Assembly (NCBI RefSeq): GCF_002631185.1
Contig: NZ_PDNU01000017.1
Span: forward strand, 62,001 to 126,000
Direction: 5' to 3'
From: Teichococcus rhizosphaerae
GTDB lineage: Bacteria > Pseudomonadota > Alphaproteobacteria > Acetobacterales > Acetobacteraceae
DNA length: 64,000 nucleotides
The position numbers and the translations under genes were made by a program. Shown piece after piece: positions 43,729 through 52,712 of the stretch. Under the pieces are notes generated by a model. That model was not told the DNA's origin, ran no database searches, and was given only the letters and a program-made list of their open reading frames with translations. Each line of letters opens with the position of its first letter. Positions within the stretch are counted from its first letter, which is position 1.

Positions 43729-44661
43729 ATGAAGATCGTCGCCTGCAACAGCAACCGCCCCCTCGCCGAGGCGGTCGCCGCCGCGCTGAACCTGCCGCTG
43801 ACACAGGCCTCCATCCGCCGCTTCGCGGACATGGAGGTGTTCGTGGAGATCCACGAGAACGTCCGCGGCGAGGATGTGTTCGTGGTGCAGAGCACCTCCT
43901 ACCCCGCCAATGACAACCTGATGGAGCTGCTGATCACGCTCGACGCGCTGAAGCGCGGCTCGGCGCGGCGCGTCACGGCGGTGATCCCCTATTTCGGCTA
44001 TGCGCGGCAGGACCGGAAGTCCGGCCCCCGCACGCCGATCAGCGCCAAGCTGGTGGCCAACCTCATCACCGAGGCGGGCGCCGACCGCGTCCTGACGCTC
44101 GACCTCCATGCCGGGCAGATCCAGGGCTTCTTCGACATCCCCGTGGACAACCTCTTCGCCGCCCCGCTCTTCGCGCGCGACATCCTGGAGCGCTACAAGG
44201 GCCGCGACCTGATGGTGGTGAGCCCCGATGTCGGCGGCGTGGTCCGCGCCCGCGCCATCGCCGCCCGCCTGCACACCGACCTCGCCATCATCGACAAGCG
44301 CCGCCCCCGCGCCGGCGTCTCCGAGGTGATGAACGTCATCGGCGACGTGGACGGCCGCGACTGCATCCTGGTGGACGACATCGTCGATTCGGGCGGCACG
44401 CTGTGCAACGCGGCGGACGCGCTGCTGAAGAACGGCGCCAAGTCGGTCAGCGTCTATGTCACGCATGGCGTGTTCTCGGGCGGCGCGGTGGCCCGCATCG
44501 GCGCCGCCAGCATCGAGCAGATGGTGGTGACGGACAGCATCCAGGCGACCGAGGCGGTGCGCGTCTCCTCCAACATCCGCCAGCTCACCATCGCGCCCCT
44601 GCTGGCCGAGGCGGTGCGCCGCATCTCCGAGGAAAGCTCGGTCTCCACCCTGTTCAACTGA
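43729..44661 (+). CDS. prs: Ribose-phosphate pyrophosphokinase
   Basis: Makes PRPP from ribose 5-phosphate and ATP. The 310-residue protein opens [20 protein letters not shown] and has [40 protein letters not shown] (ATP flexible loop), [18 protein letters not shown] and the PRPP-binding [20 protein letters not shown] 43729 is preferred over ATG 43717, which leaves no room for the GGAG at 43713-43716. It supplies PRPP for the purine genes elsewhere in the window. Confidence 0.97.
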   Translation: MKIVACNSNRPLAEAVAAALNLPLTQASIRRFADMEVFVEIHENVRGEDVFVVQSTSYPANDNLMELLITLDALKRGSARRVTAVIPYFGYARQDRKSGPRTPISAKLVANLITEAGADRVLTLDLHAGQIQGFFDIPVDNLFAAPLFARDILERYKGRDLMVVSPDVGGVVRARAIAARLHTDLAIIDKRRPRAGVSEVMNVIGDVDGRDCILVDDIVDSGGTLCNAADALLKNGAKSVSVYVTHGVFSGGAVARIGAASIEQMVVTDSIQATEAVRVSSNIRQLTIAPLLAEAVRRISEESSVSTLFN

Positions 44662-44669
44662 GCCGGCCC

Positions 44670-45197
44670 GTGGAGGCGCCGCCCCGAGCCCCCCGGCAAG
44701 CCCCGCCGGCGCCCGCCGGCGGCTTCGCGATCCGCCCCGCCACGGCGGCGGACCGCGAGGCCCTGCTGGAGCAGATGCTGGGCCTCAACCGCTTCGAGCA
44801 CGCCATCGCCGGCGACCGCCGGACGGAGCTGGAGGGCGCCCGCGAATCGCTCGGCGCCGTCCTCGCCCGCGCGGCGGAAACGGGCGGCCATGTGCTGGTG
44901 GCCGAGGCCGCCGGCACGGCCGCCATCATCGCCCACATGGTGCTGTGCTTCGAGCGGCACCCGCCCTTCGTGGCCGAGCGCGACCATGGCCTGGTGGCCG
45001 ACCTGTTCGTGCGCGAGCCCTGGCGCGGCCAGGGAATCGGCCGCGCCCTGCTGGCCGAGGCGGAACGGCTGACCCGCGCGCGGGGCCTCGGGCGCCTGCT
45101 GATCGGGCTGGTGGCGGGCAATCACGGGGCGGAGGCCACCTATCGCCGCGCCGGCTTCGTCCCCTACAGCCACACCATGATCCGGCGGCTGGGCTGA
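44670..45197 (+). CDS. GNAT family N-acetyltransferase
   Basis: 175-residue acetyl-CoA-dependent acetyltransferase: ADLFVREPWRGQGIGRALLA is the acetyl-CoA loop (R/Q-x2-G-x-G/A), then GLGRLLIGLVAGNHGAEATY and YRRAGFVPYSHTMIRRL. Its substrate is unknown. The start is GTG 44670, 8 bp after the prs stop; a Pro/Ala-rich lead of about 20 residues precedes the domain at FAIRPATAADREA. Confidence 0.85.
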   Translation: MEAPPRAPRQAPPAPAGGFAIRPATAADREALLEQMLGLNRFEHAIAGDRRTELEGARESLGAVLARAAETGGHVLVAEAAGTAAIIAHMVLCFERHPPFVAERDHGLVADLFVREPWRGQGIGRALLAEAERLTRARGLGRLLIGLVAGNHGAEATYRRAGFVPYSHTMIRRLG

Positions 45198-45342
45198 AAG
45201 CAGGGGCCGGGAGGGGCGGCGCGGGCCCGCCCGCCGGAAAACCCGGCCGCCCCGGAGAATTCATCCGCCGCCCCGCTTGCGCGCCCCCCGCCGCCCCGCC
45301 GATCCTCCGGCCCGACCTTCCACGGACCGGAACCCCGCCCTC

Positions 45343-45963
45343 ATGAAGCTCTACTATTCCCCCGGCGCCTGCTCGCTCGGCATCCATGTCATCCTGGAGG
45401 AGATCGGCCGGCCCTTCGAGGCGGTGCGCTCGCCGATCAAGGAAGGCGCGCTGCAGACGCCCGAGTTCCAGGCGCTGAACCCCAAGGGCAAGGTGCCCAC
45501 CCTGGTGCGCGACGACGGCTCGGTGCTGACGCAGTTCACCGCCATCGCCTTCTGGCTGGGCGCCGCCAACCCCGGCGCCGGCCTCCTGCCGGCCGACCCG
45601 GAAGGCCAGGCGCGGGCGCTGGAGATCGTCGACTTCGCCACCGGCAGCATCCACATGCAGGGCTTCTCCCGCCTGTTCAACCAGGCCCGCTTCGCCCCCA
45701 GCGAGGCCGACCACCCGAAGGTGAAGGAGCAGGGCGCGGCCCTCGCCGCCAAGGGCTTCGCCGATGTGGACAGGATGTGGAAGGGCGGCGACTGGGCCCT
45801 GCCCTCCGGCTACTCGGTCGCCGACGCGGCGCTGTTCTTCGTGGAATTCTGGGCGGTGAAGCGGATGGGGATGTCGCTGCCGCCGCGGCTGCAGGCGCAT
45901 TTCGAGCGGATGCTGGCCCGCCCCGCCGTGCAGCGCGCCCTGGCCACCGAGGGGCTGGCCTGA
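45343..45963 (+). CDS. Glutathione S-transferase
   Basis: 206-residue cytosolic GST of the beta/theta-like group. The N-terminal thioredoxin-like half has LYYSPGACSLGIHVILEEIG (with the GSH-activating Cys/Ser segment typical of beta GSTs) and ALNPKGKVPTLVRDDGSVLT; the helical half contains YSVADAALFFVEFWA. Its electrophile is unknown. It overlaps the next gene by one base (TGATG). Confidence 0.93.
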   Translation: MKLYYSPGACSLGIHVILEEIGRPFEAVRSPIKEGALQTPEFQALNPKGKVPTLVRDDGSVLTQFTAIAFWLGAANPGAGLLPADPEGQARALEIVDFATGSIHMQGFSRLFNQARFAPSEADHPKVKEQGAALAAKGFADVDRMWKGGDWALPSGYSVADAALFFVEFWAVKRMGMSLPPRLQAHFERMLARPAVQRALATEGLA

Positions 45964-46553
45964 TGGGGGGTGACGGCCGCCTGAGCCGCGCGCCCTTCTG
46001 GTTCCTCCGCCACGGCGAGACGGACTGGAACGCACGCGGCCTGTCCCAGGGCAATGTGGACATCCCGCTGAACGCCATCGGCATCGCCCAGGCGGAGCGC
46101 GCGGCGCGGGCGCTGCTGGACGGCCAGGCGGGGCGGCAGATCGCCACCATCGTGGCCTCCCCCCTCGGCCGCGCGCGCGACACGGCCGCGGCGGTGGGGA
46201 AGCTGCTCGGCCTGCCGGTCGAGATCCACGACGCGCTGCGCGAGGTCTCCTTCGGCGTGCAGGAAGGCCAGCCCATGGCCGACTGGTTCGACGACTGGGT
46301 CGAGGGCCGCTTCACGCCCGAGGGGGCCGAGAGCTTCGCCCGGCTGCGGGAGCGCACGGTGGCCGCCATCAACCACTGCCTGGCGCGGCCCGGGCCGGTG
46401 CTGGTGGTGGCGCATGGCGCGCTGTGGCGCGCCTTCCGCGCCGAGGCGGGGCTGCCGGCCAATGTGCGCACGCCCAACGCCCTGCCGATGTGGGTGACGC
46501 CCCCCGCCGCCGGCGAGGCTGCCTGGCGGTTCGAGCCCCTGCCCCTGCCCTGA
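45963..46553 (+). CDS. Histidine phosphatase family protein
   Basis: 196-residue phosphatase of the phosphoglycerate mutase-like superfamily. The catalytic RHGE motif has phospho-acceptor H17 (FLRHGETDWNARGLSQG); the second His is in VLVVAHGALWRAF. The substrate is unknown (GpmB-like, CobC-like or sugar phosphatase). It starts inside the GST stop codon, so the two are co-translated. Confidence 0.9.
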   Translation: MGGDGRLSRAPFWFLRHGETDWNARGLSQGNVDIPLNAIGIAQAERAARALLDGQAGRQIATIVASPLGRARDTAAAVGKLLGLPVEIHDALREVSFGVQEGQPMADWFDDWVEGRFTPEGAESFARLRERTVAAINHCLARPGPVLVVAHGALWRAFRAEAGLPANVRTPNALPMWVTPPAAGEAAWRFEPLPLP

Positions 46554-46570
46554 GCGGCGCGCGCGCCGCG

Positions 46571-46592
46571 AGCGGGCGGGAGAGCGCCCGCT
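46571..46592 (+). terminator. GC hairpin after the phosphatase gene
   Basis: AGCGGGCG and CGCCCGCT form a perfect 8-bp stem with loop GGAGAG, 17 bp after the stop. It has no T tract. Confidence 0.5.
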
Positions 46593-46597
46593 AATGA

Positions 46598-46626
46598 TTG
46601 CCTCCCGGCCGCAAATGCCCTATGCC
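46598..46626 (+). promoter_or_regulatory. Possible promoter of rplY
   Basis: TTGCCT and TATGCC are separated by 17 bp, 124 bp upstream of rplY and just after a terminator-like hairpin. The match to the -10 consensus is weak. Confidence 0.3.
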
Positions 46627-46749
46627 CCGCCCCGCGCTGGCACCCCTGGAGGCCGGCGCAACTGTTTTCGGGCATGGGCCCGGAGGCGGGATTGGCAGGC
46701 GCCCCGGCATGGCCGGCGCGGCGCCACAGAGCAAGCGGAGCACGGACAC

Positions 46750-47400
46750 ATGGTCCAGACCATTCGGATCGAGGCCGAGGCGCGCGAGTTGGCCGGTAAG
46801 GGGGCGGCGCGCGCGACTCGGAAGACGGGGCGCGTCCCCGCGGTCATCTACGGCGCGAAGCAGGAGGCGACGCTGCTGTCGCTCGACCCGCGCGACGTGA
46901 TGAAGGAGCTGCACAAGGGCGGCTGGCAGTCGCACCTCTACGAGGTGGCGGTGGCCGGCGGCCCCACCGAGCGCTGCCTGATGCGCGAGGTGCAGTTCCA
47001 CCCCGTGAAGGACATCCCCCTGCACGTCGACTTCCAGCGGCTGGCCCCGGGCCAGATGATCCGCGTGAAGGTGCCGGTGGTGTTCCTCAACGAGGAGAGC
47101 GCGCCGGGCATCAAGGAGGGTGGCGTGCTGAACGTCGTCCGCCGCGAGCTGGAGGTGCTGTCCGACCCCGACCAGGTGCCGGAGCAGTTCGAGATCGACA
47201 TGGCCTCCGCCACCATCGGCGACAGCCTGCGCTGGTCCAACGTGGCCGACGCCAAGGGCACCAAGCCGGTGATCGTCGGCCGCGACTTCGTGGTGGTCAC
47301 CATCGCGCCGCCGACCGTCGAGGAAGAGGTGGTGATCCAGGCCCCCGCCGCGACCCCGGCCGCGCCCGCCAAGGGCAAGGCCGCCAAGGGCAAGAAGTAA
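46750..47400 (+). CDS. rplY: Ribosomal protein bL25 (long CTC form)
   Basis: 216-residue 5S rRNA-binding ribosomal protein of the TL5/CTC type: N-terminal L25 domain (about 1-95, ATRKTGRVPAVIYGAKQEAT) plus the C-terminal beta domain (GVLNVVRRELEVLSDPDQVP, FEIDMASATIGDSLRWSNV) and a Lys/Ala tail GKAAKGKK. ATG 46750 is chosen as the family start; upstream in-frame codons are not conserved in style. pth follows 15 bp later, a standard pair. Confidence 0.96.
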   Translation: MVQTIRIEAEARELAGKGAARATRKTGRVPAVIYGAKQEATLLSLDPRDVMKELHKGGWQSHLYEVAVAGGPTERCLMREVQFHPVKDIPLHVDFQRLAPGQMIRVKVPVVFLNEESAPGIKEGGVLNVVRRELEVLSDPDQVPEQFEIDMASATIGDSLRWSNVADAKGTKPVIVGRDFVVVTIAPPTVEEEVVIQAPAATPAAPAKGKAAKGKK

Positions 47401-47415
47401 GGCAGGGGTTCTGGC

Positions 47416-47988
47416 GTGCTGCTCTGGGTCGGCCTCGGCAATCCCGAACCGGGTCAGGCGCGGCACCGCCACAACATCGGCTTCATGGCGCTCGACGCCA
47501 TCGCGCGCCGCCACGGCTTCACGCCGTGGCGGCAACGCTACAAGGGCCTGCTGGCCGAGGGCGGCATCGCCGGCCAAAGGCTGCTGCTGCTGAAGCCGCA
47601 GACCTACATGAACCTTTCGGGCGATTCGGTGCAGGCCGCGAGCGCCTTCCACAAGATACCGCCCGCCGGCATCACCGCCTTCCACGACGAGCTGGACCTC
47701 GCCCCCGGCCGCATCCGGGTGAAGAAGGGCGGCGGCGCGGCCGGGCATAACGGGCTGCGCGACATGGACCGCAAGCTGGGCACGCCGGATTACTGGCGGG
47801 TGCGCCTCGGCATCGGCCATCCGGGGATGAAGGAGAAGGTGACCGGCCATGTGCTGGGCAACTTCGCCAAGGTGGACACCTGGCTGGAACCCATGCTGGA
47901 TGCGGTGGCGGAGGCCGCGCCCCTGCTTGCCCGCGGCGAGCCGGAAGCCTTCATGACCCGCGTGGCCCTGCTGACCCAGGAGAGCTGA
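47416..47988 (+). CDS. pth: Peptidyl-tRNA hydrolase
   Basis: Releases tRNA from peptidyl-tRNA that has dropped off ribosomes. The 190-residue protein has the catalytic residues N9, H19 (RHRHNIGF), N66 (YMNLSG) and D91 (FHDELDL), with KKGGGAAGHNGLRDM following. The start is GTG 47416. It lies between rplY and a short Ala-rich gene starting 2 bp after its stop, and ychF is downstream: the common rplY-pth-ychF order. Confidence 0.96.
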   Translation: MLLWVGLGNPEPGQARHRHNIGFMALDAIARRHGFTPWRQRYKGLLAEGGIAGQRLLLLKPQTYMNLSGDSVQAASAFHKIPPAGITAFHDELDLAPGRIRVKKGGGAAGHNGLRDMDRKLGTPDYWRVRLGIGHPGMKEKVTGHVLGNFAKVDTWLEPMLDAVAEAAPLLARGEPEAFMTRVALLTQES

Positions 47989-47990
47989 GA

Positions 47991-48398
47991 ATGGCGATGG
48001 AAGACGCTGCCGCCGACCTGGCCGCCGAGTTCGGCGGCCCCGGCCCGGAGGACATGGCGAACGGCGCCGCCGCCCTGGCGGCCGGGCTGCTGGCCCAGGC
48101 TCACACCCTGGCCGGCACCGCCGCCGCGCTGGAGGCGAGCGATGCCGGCCACCAGGGCGCGATCGACGCCGCCGCCGCCCGCGCCGCCCTGGCGCTGGCC
48201 ATGGCCCAGGCCGTGTCCGAGGCCGCCGGCCAGGCCCGGCCCGGGCTGATCCGCGCCGCCGCCCAGACGCTCGGCGTGTCGCTCGGCGGCGCCGTGACGC
48301 AGCTCCGCGCGGCCGCCCTGGCGCTGCCGACCGACGACGCCGCCGCCCGCATCGCCGCCGCGCAGATCGCCGGCGAGATCGCCGCCGGGCTGGGCTGA
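47991..48398 (+). CDS. Ala-rich small protein of unknown function
   Basis: 135 residues, more than a third Ala, with predicted continuous helices (ADLAAEFGGPGPEDMANGAA, AARAALALAMAQAVSEAAGQ). No signal peptide and no family that I recognise. It begins 2 bp after the pth stop with GAGAGCTGAGA nearby, so it is in the pth operon. The helical Ala-rich pattern could be a coiled-coil or a compositional artefact; the coding frame and operon position support a gene. Confidence 0.6.
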   Translation: MAMEDAAADLAAEFGGPGPEDMANGAAALAAGLLAQAHTLAGTAAALEASDAGHQGAIDAAAARAALALAMAQAVSEAAGQARPGLIRAAAQTLGVSLGGAVTQLRAAALALPTDDAAARIAAAQIAGEIAAGLG

Positions 48399-48464
48399 GG
48401 CGGCAGGGAGGGGCATCGCCTGACGGCACCCTGGCGCACCCGCCGGGGGCCGGATCGAGACCTG

Positions 48465-48576
48465 CGGCCCGCGATGCGGGCCGGGCGCCCGAACGGGCGC
48501 CGCCGCAACTGCGGCGAAGCCAGGCCGGCGGATGCCGGCGCCGGCGACTGAGGGCGCCCACGCCCTGCGTGGGTGC
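48465..48576 (+). ncRNA. Run of five hairpins in the ychF leader
   Basis: Between the Ala-rich gene and ychF five inverted repeats follow one another: CGGCCCGC/GCGGGCCG (48465-48483, 8 bp, loop 3), GGCGCCC/GGGCGCC (48484-48501, loop 4), CGCCGC/GCGGCG (48501-48516, loop 4), GCCGGC/GCCGGC (48524-48539, loop 4) and CCCACGC/GCGTGGG (48557-48573, loop 3, extendable). They precede AAAAAAGGA and the ychF start. A structured leader or multiple terminators are possible; it fits no riboswitch I know. Confidence 0.45.
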
Positions 48577-48596
48577 ACACGAAAAAAGGACCTGTC

Positions 48597-49691
48597 ATGG
48601 GCTTCAACTGCGGCATCGTCGGCCTGCCGAATGTCGGCAAATCCACCCTGTTCAACGCGCTGACGCAGACCGCGGCGGCCCAGGCCGCCAACTATCCCTT
48701 CTGCACCATCGAGCCGAATGTCGGCCGCGTGGCGGTGCCGGACCCGCGTCTCGACACCATCGCCAGGATCGGCAAGAGCGCCAAGATCGTGCCCACCAGC
48801 CTGGAGTTCGTGGACATCGCGGGCCTGGTGCGCGGCGCCTCGCGCGGCGAGGGGCTGGGCAACCAGTTCCTCGGCAACATCCGCGAGACGGATGCCATCG
48901 TGCACGTGCTGCGCTGCTTCGAGGATGGCGACGTCACCCATGTCGAGGGCAGCGTGGACCCGATCCGCGACGCCGACACCATCGAGACCGAGCTGATGCT
49001 GGCCGACATGGACAGCCTGGAGAAGCGCCAGGCCGGGCTGCAGAAGCGCGCCCGCGGCGGCGACAAGGAGGCGGCGGCGCAGCTCGCGCTGATCGACCCC
49101 ATCCTGGCCGGGCTGCGCGACGGCCGCCCCGCCCGCGCCTCCATCCCGAAGGGCGAGGAGGAGGCCGTGAAGCGCCTCCAGCTCCTCACCTCCAAGCCGG
49201 TGCTCTATGTGTGCAACGTCGAGGAGGGCGCGGCCGCCACCGGCAACGCGCACAGCGCGCGGGTGTTCGAGCGCGCCGCCGCCGAGGGCGCCAAGGCGGT
49301 GGTGGTGTCCGCCGCCATCGAGGCCGAGATCAGCCAGATGGACGCGGCCGACCGGGGCGAGTTCCTGGAGGGGCTGGGCCTCGCGGATTCCGGGCTCGAC
49401 CGGGTCATCGCCGCCGGCTACGGGCTGCTCGGCCTGCTGACCTACTTCACCGTGGGGCCCAAGGAGGCGCGCGCCTGGACCATCACCCGCGGCATGAAGG
49501 CGCCGCAGGCGGCCGGCGTCATCCATGGCGACTTCGAGCGCGGTTTCATCGCGGCCGAGACCATCGCCTATGACGACTACGTGGCGCTGGGCGGCGAGCA
49601 GGGCGCCAAGGAGGCCGGCAAGATGCGGGTGGAAGGCAAGGAATACGTCGTCAAGGACGGCGACATCATGCTGTTCCGCTTCAACGTCTGA
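48597..49691 (+). CDS. ychF: Redox-regulated ATPase YchF (Obg-like)
   Basis: 364-residue P-loop NTPase of the Obg family that prefers ATP and binds ribosomes. P-loop GLPNVGKST at 9-17, switch FCTIEPNVGRVAVPD, DIAGLVRGASRGEGLGNQFL, the altered NKxD motif NVEE (ATP specificity), a coiled-coil insertion (DSLEKRQAGLQKR) and the C-terminal TGS domain (LLTYFTVGPKEARAWTI, KDGDIMLFRFNV). ATG 48597 follows AAAAAAGGA; the in-frame ATG 48573 is rejected. A hairpin-rich leader precedes it. Confidence 0.96.
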   Translation: MGFNCGIVGLPNVGKSTLFNALTQTAAAQAANYPFCTIEPNVGRVAVPDPRLDTIARIGKSAKIVPTSLEFVDIAGLVRGASRGEGLGNQFLGNIRETDAIVHVLRCFEDGDVTHVEGSVDPIRDADTIETELMLADMDSLEKRQAGLQKRARGGDKEAAAQLALIDPILAGLRDGRPARASIPKGEEEAVKRLQLLTSKPVLYVCNVEEGAAATGNAHSARVFERAAAEGAKAVVVSAAIEAEISQMDAADRGEFLEGLGLADSGLDRVIAAGYGLLGLLTYFTVGPKEARAWTITRGMKAPQAAGVIHGDFERGFIAAETIAYDDYVALGGEQGAKEAGKMRVEGKEYVVKDGDIMLFRFNV

Positions 49692-49814
49692 TCTGCGATG
49701 CGCGGCGCCGAGGGGCCACCGCGCATTTCGTTCTTTGGCCGGGCCGGCGCCGACGATAAAGTGATGCCGTCCCGGCCTTGACCCTGCCGGCGGAACCTGG
49801 ACCCGCGCCTGACT

Positions 49815-51674
49815 TTGGAACTGCACTTTCCCAGCCTGTTGTTCGTCGGCACCCTGCTCAGCCTCACCATAGGCTTGATGTGGCTGGCTCTCTCCCTCGA
49901 CCGCCACCGCGCCCCGGGCCTCGGCGAATGGGGGCTGGCCGTGCTGGGCCTCGGCCTTTCCGCCTTGCTGGTGGGGCTGCGCGGCCAGCTGCCCAACTGG
50001 GTCTCGATCGATCTCGGCAATGCGCTGACGCTGGTCTCCCTCGGCATCTGCTGGCGGGGCGTGCGCCGCTTCGACCTGCGCCGGGTTCCGCTCTGGCCCA
50101 TGCTGCTGCCCGTGCTCGGCTGGCTCGCCCTGCGCCAGCTGCCCGGCGTGACCGAGACGCGCGAGGCGCGGGTCATCATCATGTCGCTGCTGGCAGGGCC
50201 GATGAGCCTCGGCATCGCCTGGGAGTTCTGGCGCGGCCGGGCCGAGCACCGCCTGTTCCGCATCCTGCTCGGCGCCAGCTTCGGCCTGCAGGGCGTGCTG
50301 GTGCTGCTGCGCGTGCCGGTGGCGCTGGCGCTGGCGCGGCAGGAATGGCATGCGGGCCCCGAGCTGCCGGCGAACCTGGCGTTCAGCTTCGTGCTGGTGC
50401 ACAGCATGCTGCACAGCGTGGCCACCAGCTTCGCGCTGATGGCGCTGTTCCGCGCGCGGGGCGAGCAGCGCGCCCTGGCCGCCGCCGCCGCCGCGCAGGA
50501 AGCGGCGGAGGCCGCCAACGCCGCCAAGTCCCGCTTCCTGGCCCGGATGAGCCACGAGCTCCGCACCCCGCTCAACGGCGTGCTCGGCATGGCGCAGATC
50601 CTGGAGGCGCGGCACGACCTTTCCATTCCGGCGCGCGAGCAGGTGGGGGTGATCACCCGCGGCGGCCGCCACCTTCTGGCCCTGGTGAACGACGTGCTGG
50701 ACCTCGCCCAGGTGGAGGCCGGGCGCCTCACCCTGGCGCGGGAGCCGGTGCCGCTGCGCCCGCTGCTGGAGGGCACGCTGGAGCTGCTGCGCCCCGAGGC
50801 GGCGCGCAGGGCCGTGGCCCTGCGGCTGGAGCTGGCGCCCGGCTGCCCGGACAGCTTCGCCGGCGATGCGCGGCGCCTGCGGCAGGTGCTGCTGAACCTC
50901 GTCGGCAATGCCATGAAGTTCACGCCGCGCGGCGGCTGGGTGCGGCTCTCGGCCCGGCCGCAGGATGGCCGCCTGCGGCTCGAGGTGCTGGACACCGGCC
51001 CCGGCATCCCCGCCGGGCAGCGCGCCCTGCTGTTCCGCGACTTCAGCCGCCTGTCGGCGCTGGAGGTGGAGGGACACGGCCTGGGCCTGGCCATCACCCA
51101 CGGGCTGGTGCAGGCCATGGGCGGGCGGATCGGCGTGCTGCCGGGGCTTCAGGAGCGCGGCAGCCTGTTCTGGGTCGAGCTGCCGCTGGAGCAGGCGCCC
51201 CCCGCCCCGCCCCAGGGCTCCGCAGCTCAAGGCCCCGCGCTCCAGGGCTCCATGCTCCCGGGTGCTCCGTTGCGCATCCTGGTGGTGGACGACGTGCCGC
51301 TGAACCGCATGGTGGCGCGGACCATGCTGCACCAGGCCGGCCACAGCGTGGCCGAGGCCGGCAGCGGCGAGGAGGCGCTGGCGCATCTGCGGGCGCATCC
51401 GGTGGAGCTGGTTCTGCTCGACCTGCAGATGCACGGCATGGACGGGCTGGAAACCGCCCGGCGCATCCGCGCCGAGGAGGCCGGCCGGGCGGGCGGCCGC
51501 CGCGTCACCATCCTGGCGCTTTCCAGCACGGACGTGGCCGAGGGGCTGCCCGGCTGCCGGGATGCGGGCATGGATGGCTACCTGCCCAAGCCGTTGCAGC
51601 GCGAAACCCTGCTGCGCGCCCTGCCCGCGCCGCTCCTGTCCGCCGGCGGCACCCGCCTGGCGGCATCGGGCTGA
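49815..51674 (+). CDS. Hybrid sensor histidine kinase with receiver domain
   Basis: 619 residues. A membrane sensor of six to eight helices (about 1-215) is followed by a short coiled linker, a HisKA domain (MSHELRTPLNGVLGMAQIL with phospho-acceptor His), a HATPase with LLNLVGNAMKFTPRGGW, DTGPGIP and GHGLGLAITHGLVQ, and a C-terminal receiver (RILVVDDVPLNRMVARTML; acceptor in LVLLDLQMHGMDGLET; Lys in LPKPL). The N-terminal multi-helix region is of unknown ligand. Start at TTG 49815; no ATG precedes the first helix. It is a stand-alone gene. Confidence 0.9.
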   Translation: MELHFPSLLFVGTLLSLTIGLMWLALSLDRHRAPGLGEWGLAVLGLGLSALLVGLRGQLPNWVSIDLGNALTLVSLGICWRGVRRFDLRRVPLWPMLLPVLGWLALRQLPGVTETREARVIIMSLLAGPMSLGIAWEFWRGRAEHRLFRILLGASFGLQGVLVLLRVPVALALARQEWHAGPELPANLAFSFVLVHSMLHSVATSFALMALFRARGEQRALAAAAAAQEAAEAANAAKSRFLARMSHELRTPLNGVLGMAQILEARHDLSIPAREQVGVITRGGRHLLALVNDVLDLAQVEAGRLTLAREPVPLRPLLEGTLELLRPEAARRAVALRLELAPGCPDSFAGDARRLRQVLLNLVGNAMKFTPRGGWVRLSARPQDGRLRLEVLDTGPGIPAGQRALLFRDFSRLSALEVEGHGLGLAITHGLVQAMGGRIGVLPGLQERGSLFWVELPLEQAPPAPPQGSAAQGPALQGSMLPGAPLRILVVDDVPLNRMVARTMLHQAGHSVAEAGSGEEALAHLRAHPVELVLLDLQMHGMDGLETARRIRAEEAGRAGGRRVTILALSSTDVAEGLPGCRDAGMDGYLPKPLQRETLLRALPAPLLSAGGTRLAASG

Positions 51675-51684
51675 GGGCGGGCGC

Positions 51685-51954
51685 TCAGCCCGGCCCGCCT
51701 TTTTCCGGCGTGTCGCCGGGAGCCTTGCCCGGCATTTCCTCCGGCATCCCTTCCGGCGCTCCTGCCGCCGCCTTCCCGGGCGTTTCCATGCGGGCGCCGT
51801 CGAGCAGGGCGCGGCGGCGCGCCTCGGCCTCGGCGTCCCGCGCCTTCTCGGCGGCGTTGCGGCCGAACTTCACGCGGTTGGCGGCGGCCTGCTTCGCCTC
51901 CGTGGCGCGGGCGGCGGCCTTCCGGCGCCGGTTGAGGTTGACGATCTCTGCCAT
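51685..51954 (-). CDS. DUF4169 family small protein
   Basis: 89 residues. The opening MAEIVNLNRRRKAAARATEA and KQAAANRVKFGRNAAEKARD is the DUF4169 signature, a short basic protein of unknown function found in alphaproteobacteria. The second half is a Pro/Glu/Gly-rich tail. The start ATG 51954 is 42 bp from the divergent dienelactone hydrolase start. Confidence 0.78.
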   Translation of the reverse strand: MAEIVNLNRRRKAAARATEAKQAAANRVKFGRNAAEKARDAEAEARRRALLDGARMETPGKAAAGAPEGMPEEMPGKAPGDTPEKGGPG

Positions 51955-51996
51955 GCGCCCAGGATAGCCCGCCCCGCTCCCAGGAGGAACGCGCCC

Positions 51997-52659
51997 ATGC
52001 AGACCGAACTCGCCGCGGCCGACGGCCACCGCCTTTCCGCCTGGTGCGCCGGGCCGGAGGACGCCACCCGCGCCCTGGTCGTGGTGCAGGAGATCTTCGG
52101 CGTGAACCGCCACATGCGCCATGTGGCGGAGGGCTTCGCGCGGCAGGGCTTCCGCGTCGTCTGCCCCGCGCTGTTCGACCGCGCCGAGCGCGGCGCCGAG
52201 CTGGGCTACGCGCCGGAGGACGTGCAGCGCGGCCTCAAGCTGCGCGGCGCCATCGACCCGGCCGACACGCTGCGCGACATCGAGGCCGCGGCCGCCGCCC
52301 TGCCCCGGGGCGCGAGGCGCGGCATCATCGGCTATTGCTGGGGCGGCACCGTGGCCTGGCACGGCGCCACCCGCAGCCGCGCCTTCCAGGCGGCCATCGG
52401 CTATTACGGCGGCGGCATCGCCGCGGCACGCGAGGAAGTGCCGAACTGCCCCGTGCAGCTCCATTTCGGCGAGGCCGACAAGGGCATCCCGCTGTCCGAC
52501 GTGGAAGCCATCCGCGCCGCCCGGCCGGAGGTGGAGGTCTTCACCTATCCCGGCGCCCAGCACGGCTTCGCCTGCGAGGAGCGCGCCTCCTACAGCCCGG
52601 CGGACGCGGTGCTGGCGGAGCAGCGCAGCCTCGGGTTCTTCGAGAGGCATCTGAAGTAA
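51997..52659 (+). CDS. Dienelactone hydrolase family protein
   Basis: 220-residue alpha/beta hydrolase: nucleophile C114 (GYCWGGTVAW), D161 (EADKGIPL) and H189 (GAQHGFAC) form the Cys-Asp-His triad of carboxymethylenebutenolidase. The start ATG 51997 follows CAGGAGGAA. No aromatic ring-cleavage genes are nearby, so the physiological substrate is open. Confidence 0.92.
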   Translation: MQTELAAADGHRLSAWCAGPEDATRALVVVQEIFGVNRHMRHVAEGFARQGFRVVCPALFDRAERGAELGYAPEDVQRGLKLRGAIDPADTLRDIEAAAAALPRGARRGIIGYCWGGTVAWHGATRSRAFQAAIGYYGGGIAAAREEVPNCPVQLHFGEADKGIPLSDVEAIRAARPEVEVFTYPGAQHGFACEERASYSPADAVLAEQRSLGFFERHLK

Positions 52660-52688
52660 AAAAAGGCCGGGGGAAGGAATTCCCCCGG
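52658..52688. terminator. Terminator between hydrolase and MFS gene
   Basis: CCGGGGGAA and TTCCCCCGG (52667-52688, loop GGAA) with a run of A at 52658-52664, which reads as T on the minus strand and suits the MFS transcript; it probably ends both. Confidence 0.82.
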
Positions 52689-52712
52689 ACCCCCATCTTC
52701 TTTCTGCCAGTT

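Noticed and set aside
48399-48596. Cobalamin or other known riboswitch before ychF
   Set aside because: GAAGCCAGG-like sequence occurs, but the conserved B12 box and core elements are missing, and ychF is not a B12-related gene.
47790-51434. Open frame of 1214 codons on the minus strand
   Set aside because: Antisense to pth, ychF and the hybrid kinase; low-complexity His/Gln/Arg composition.
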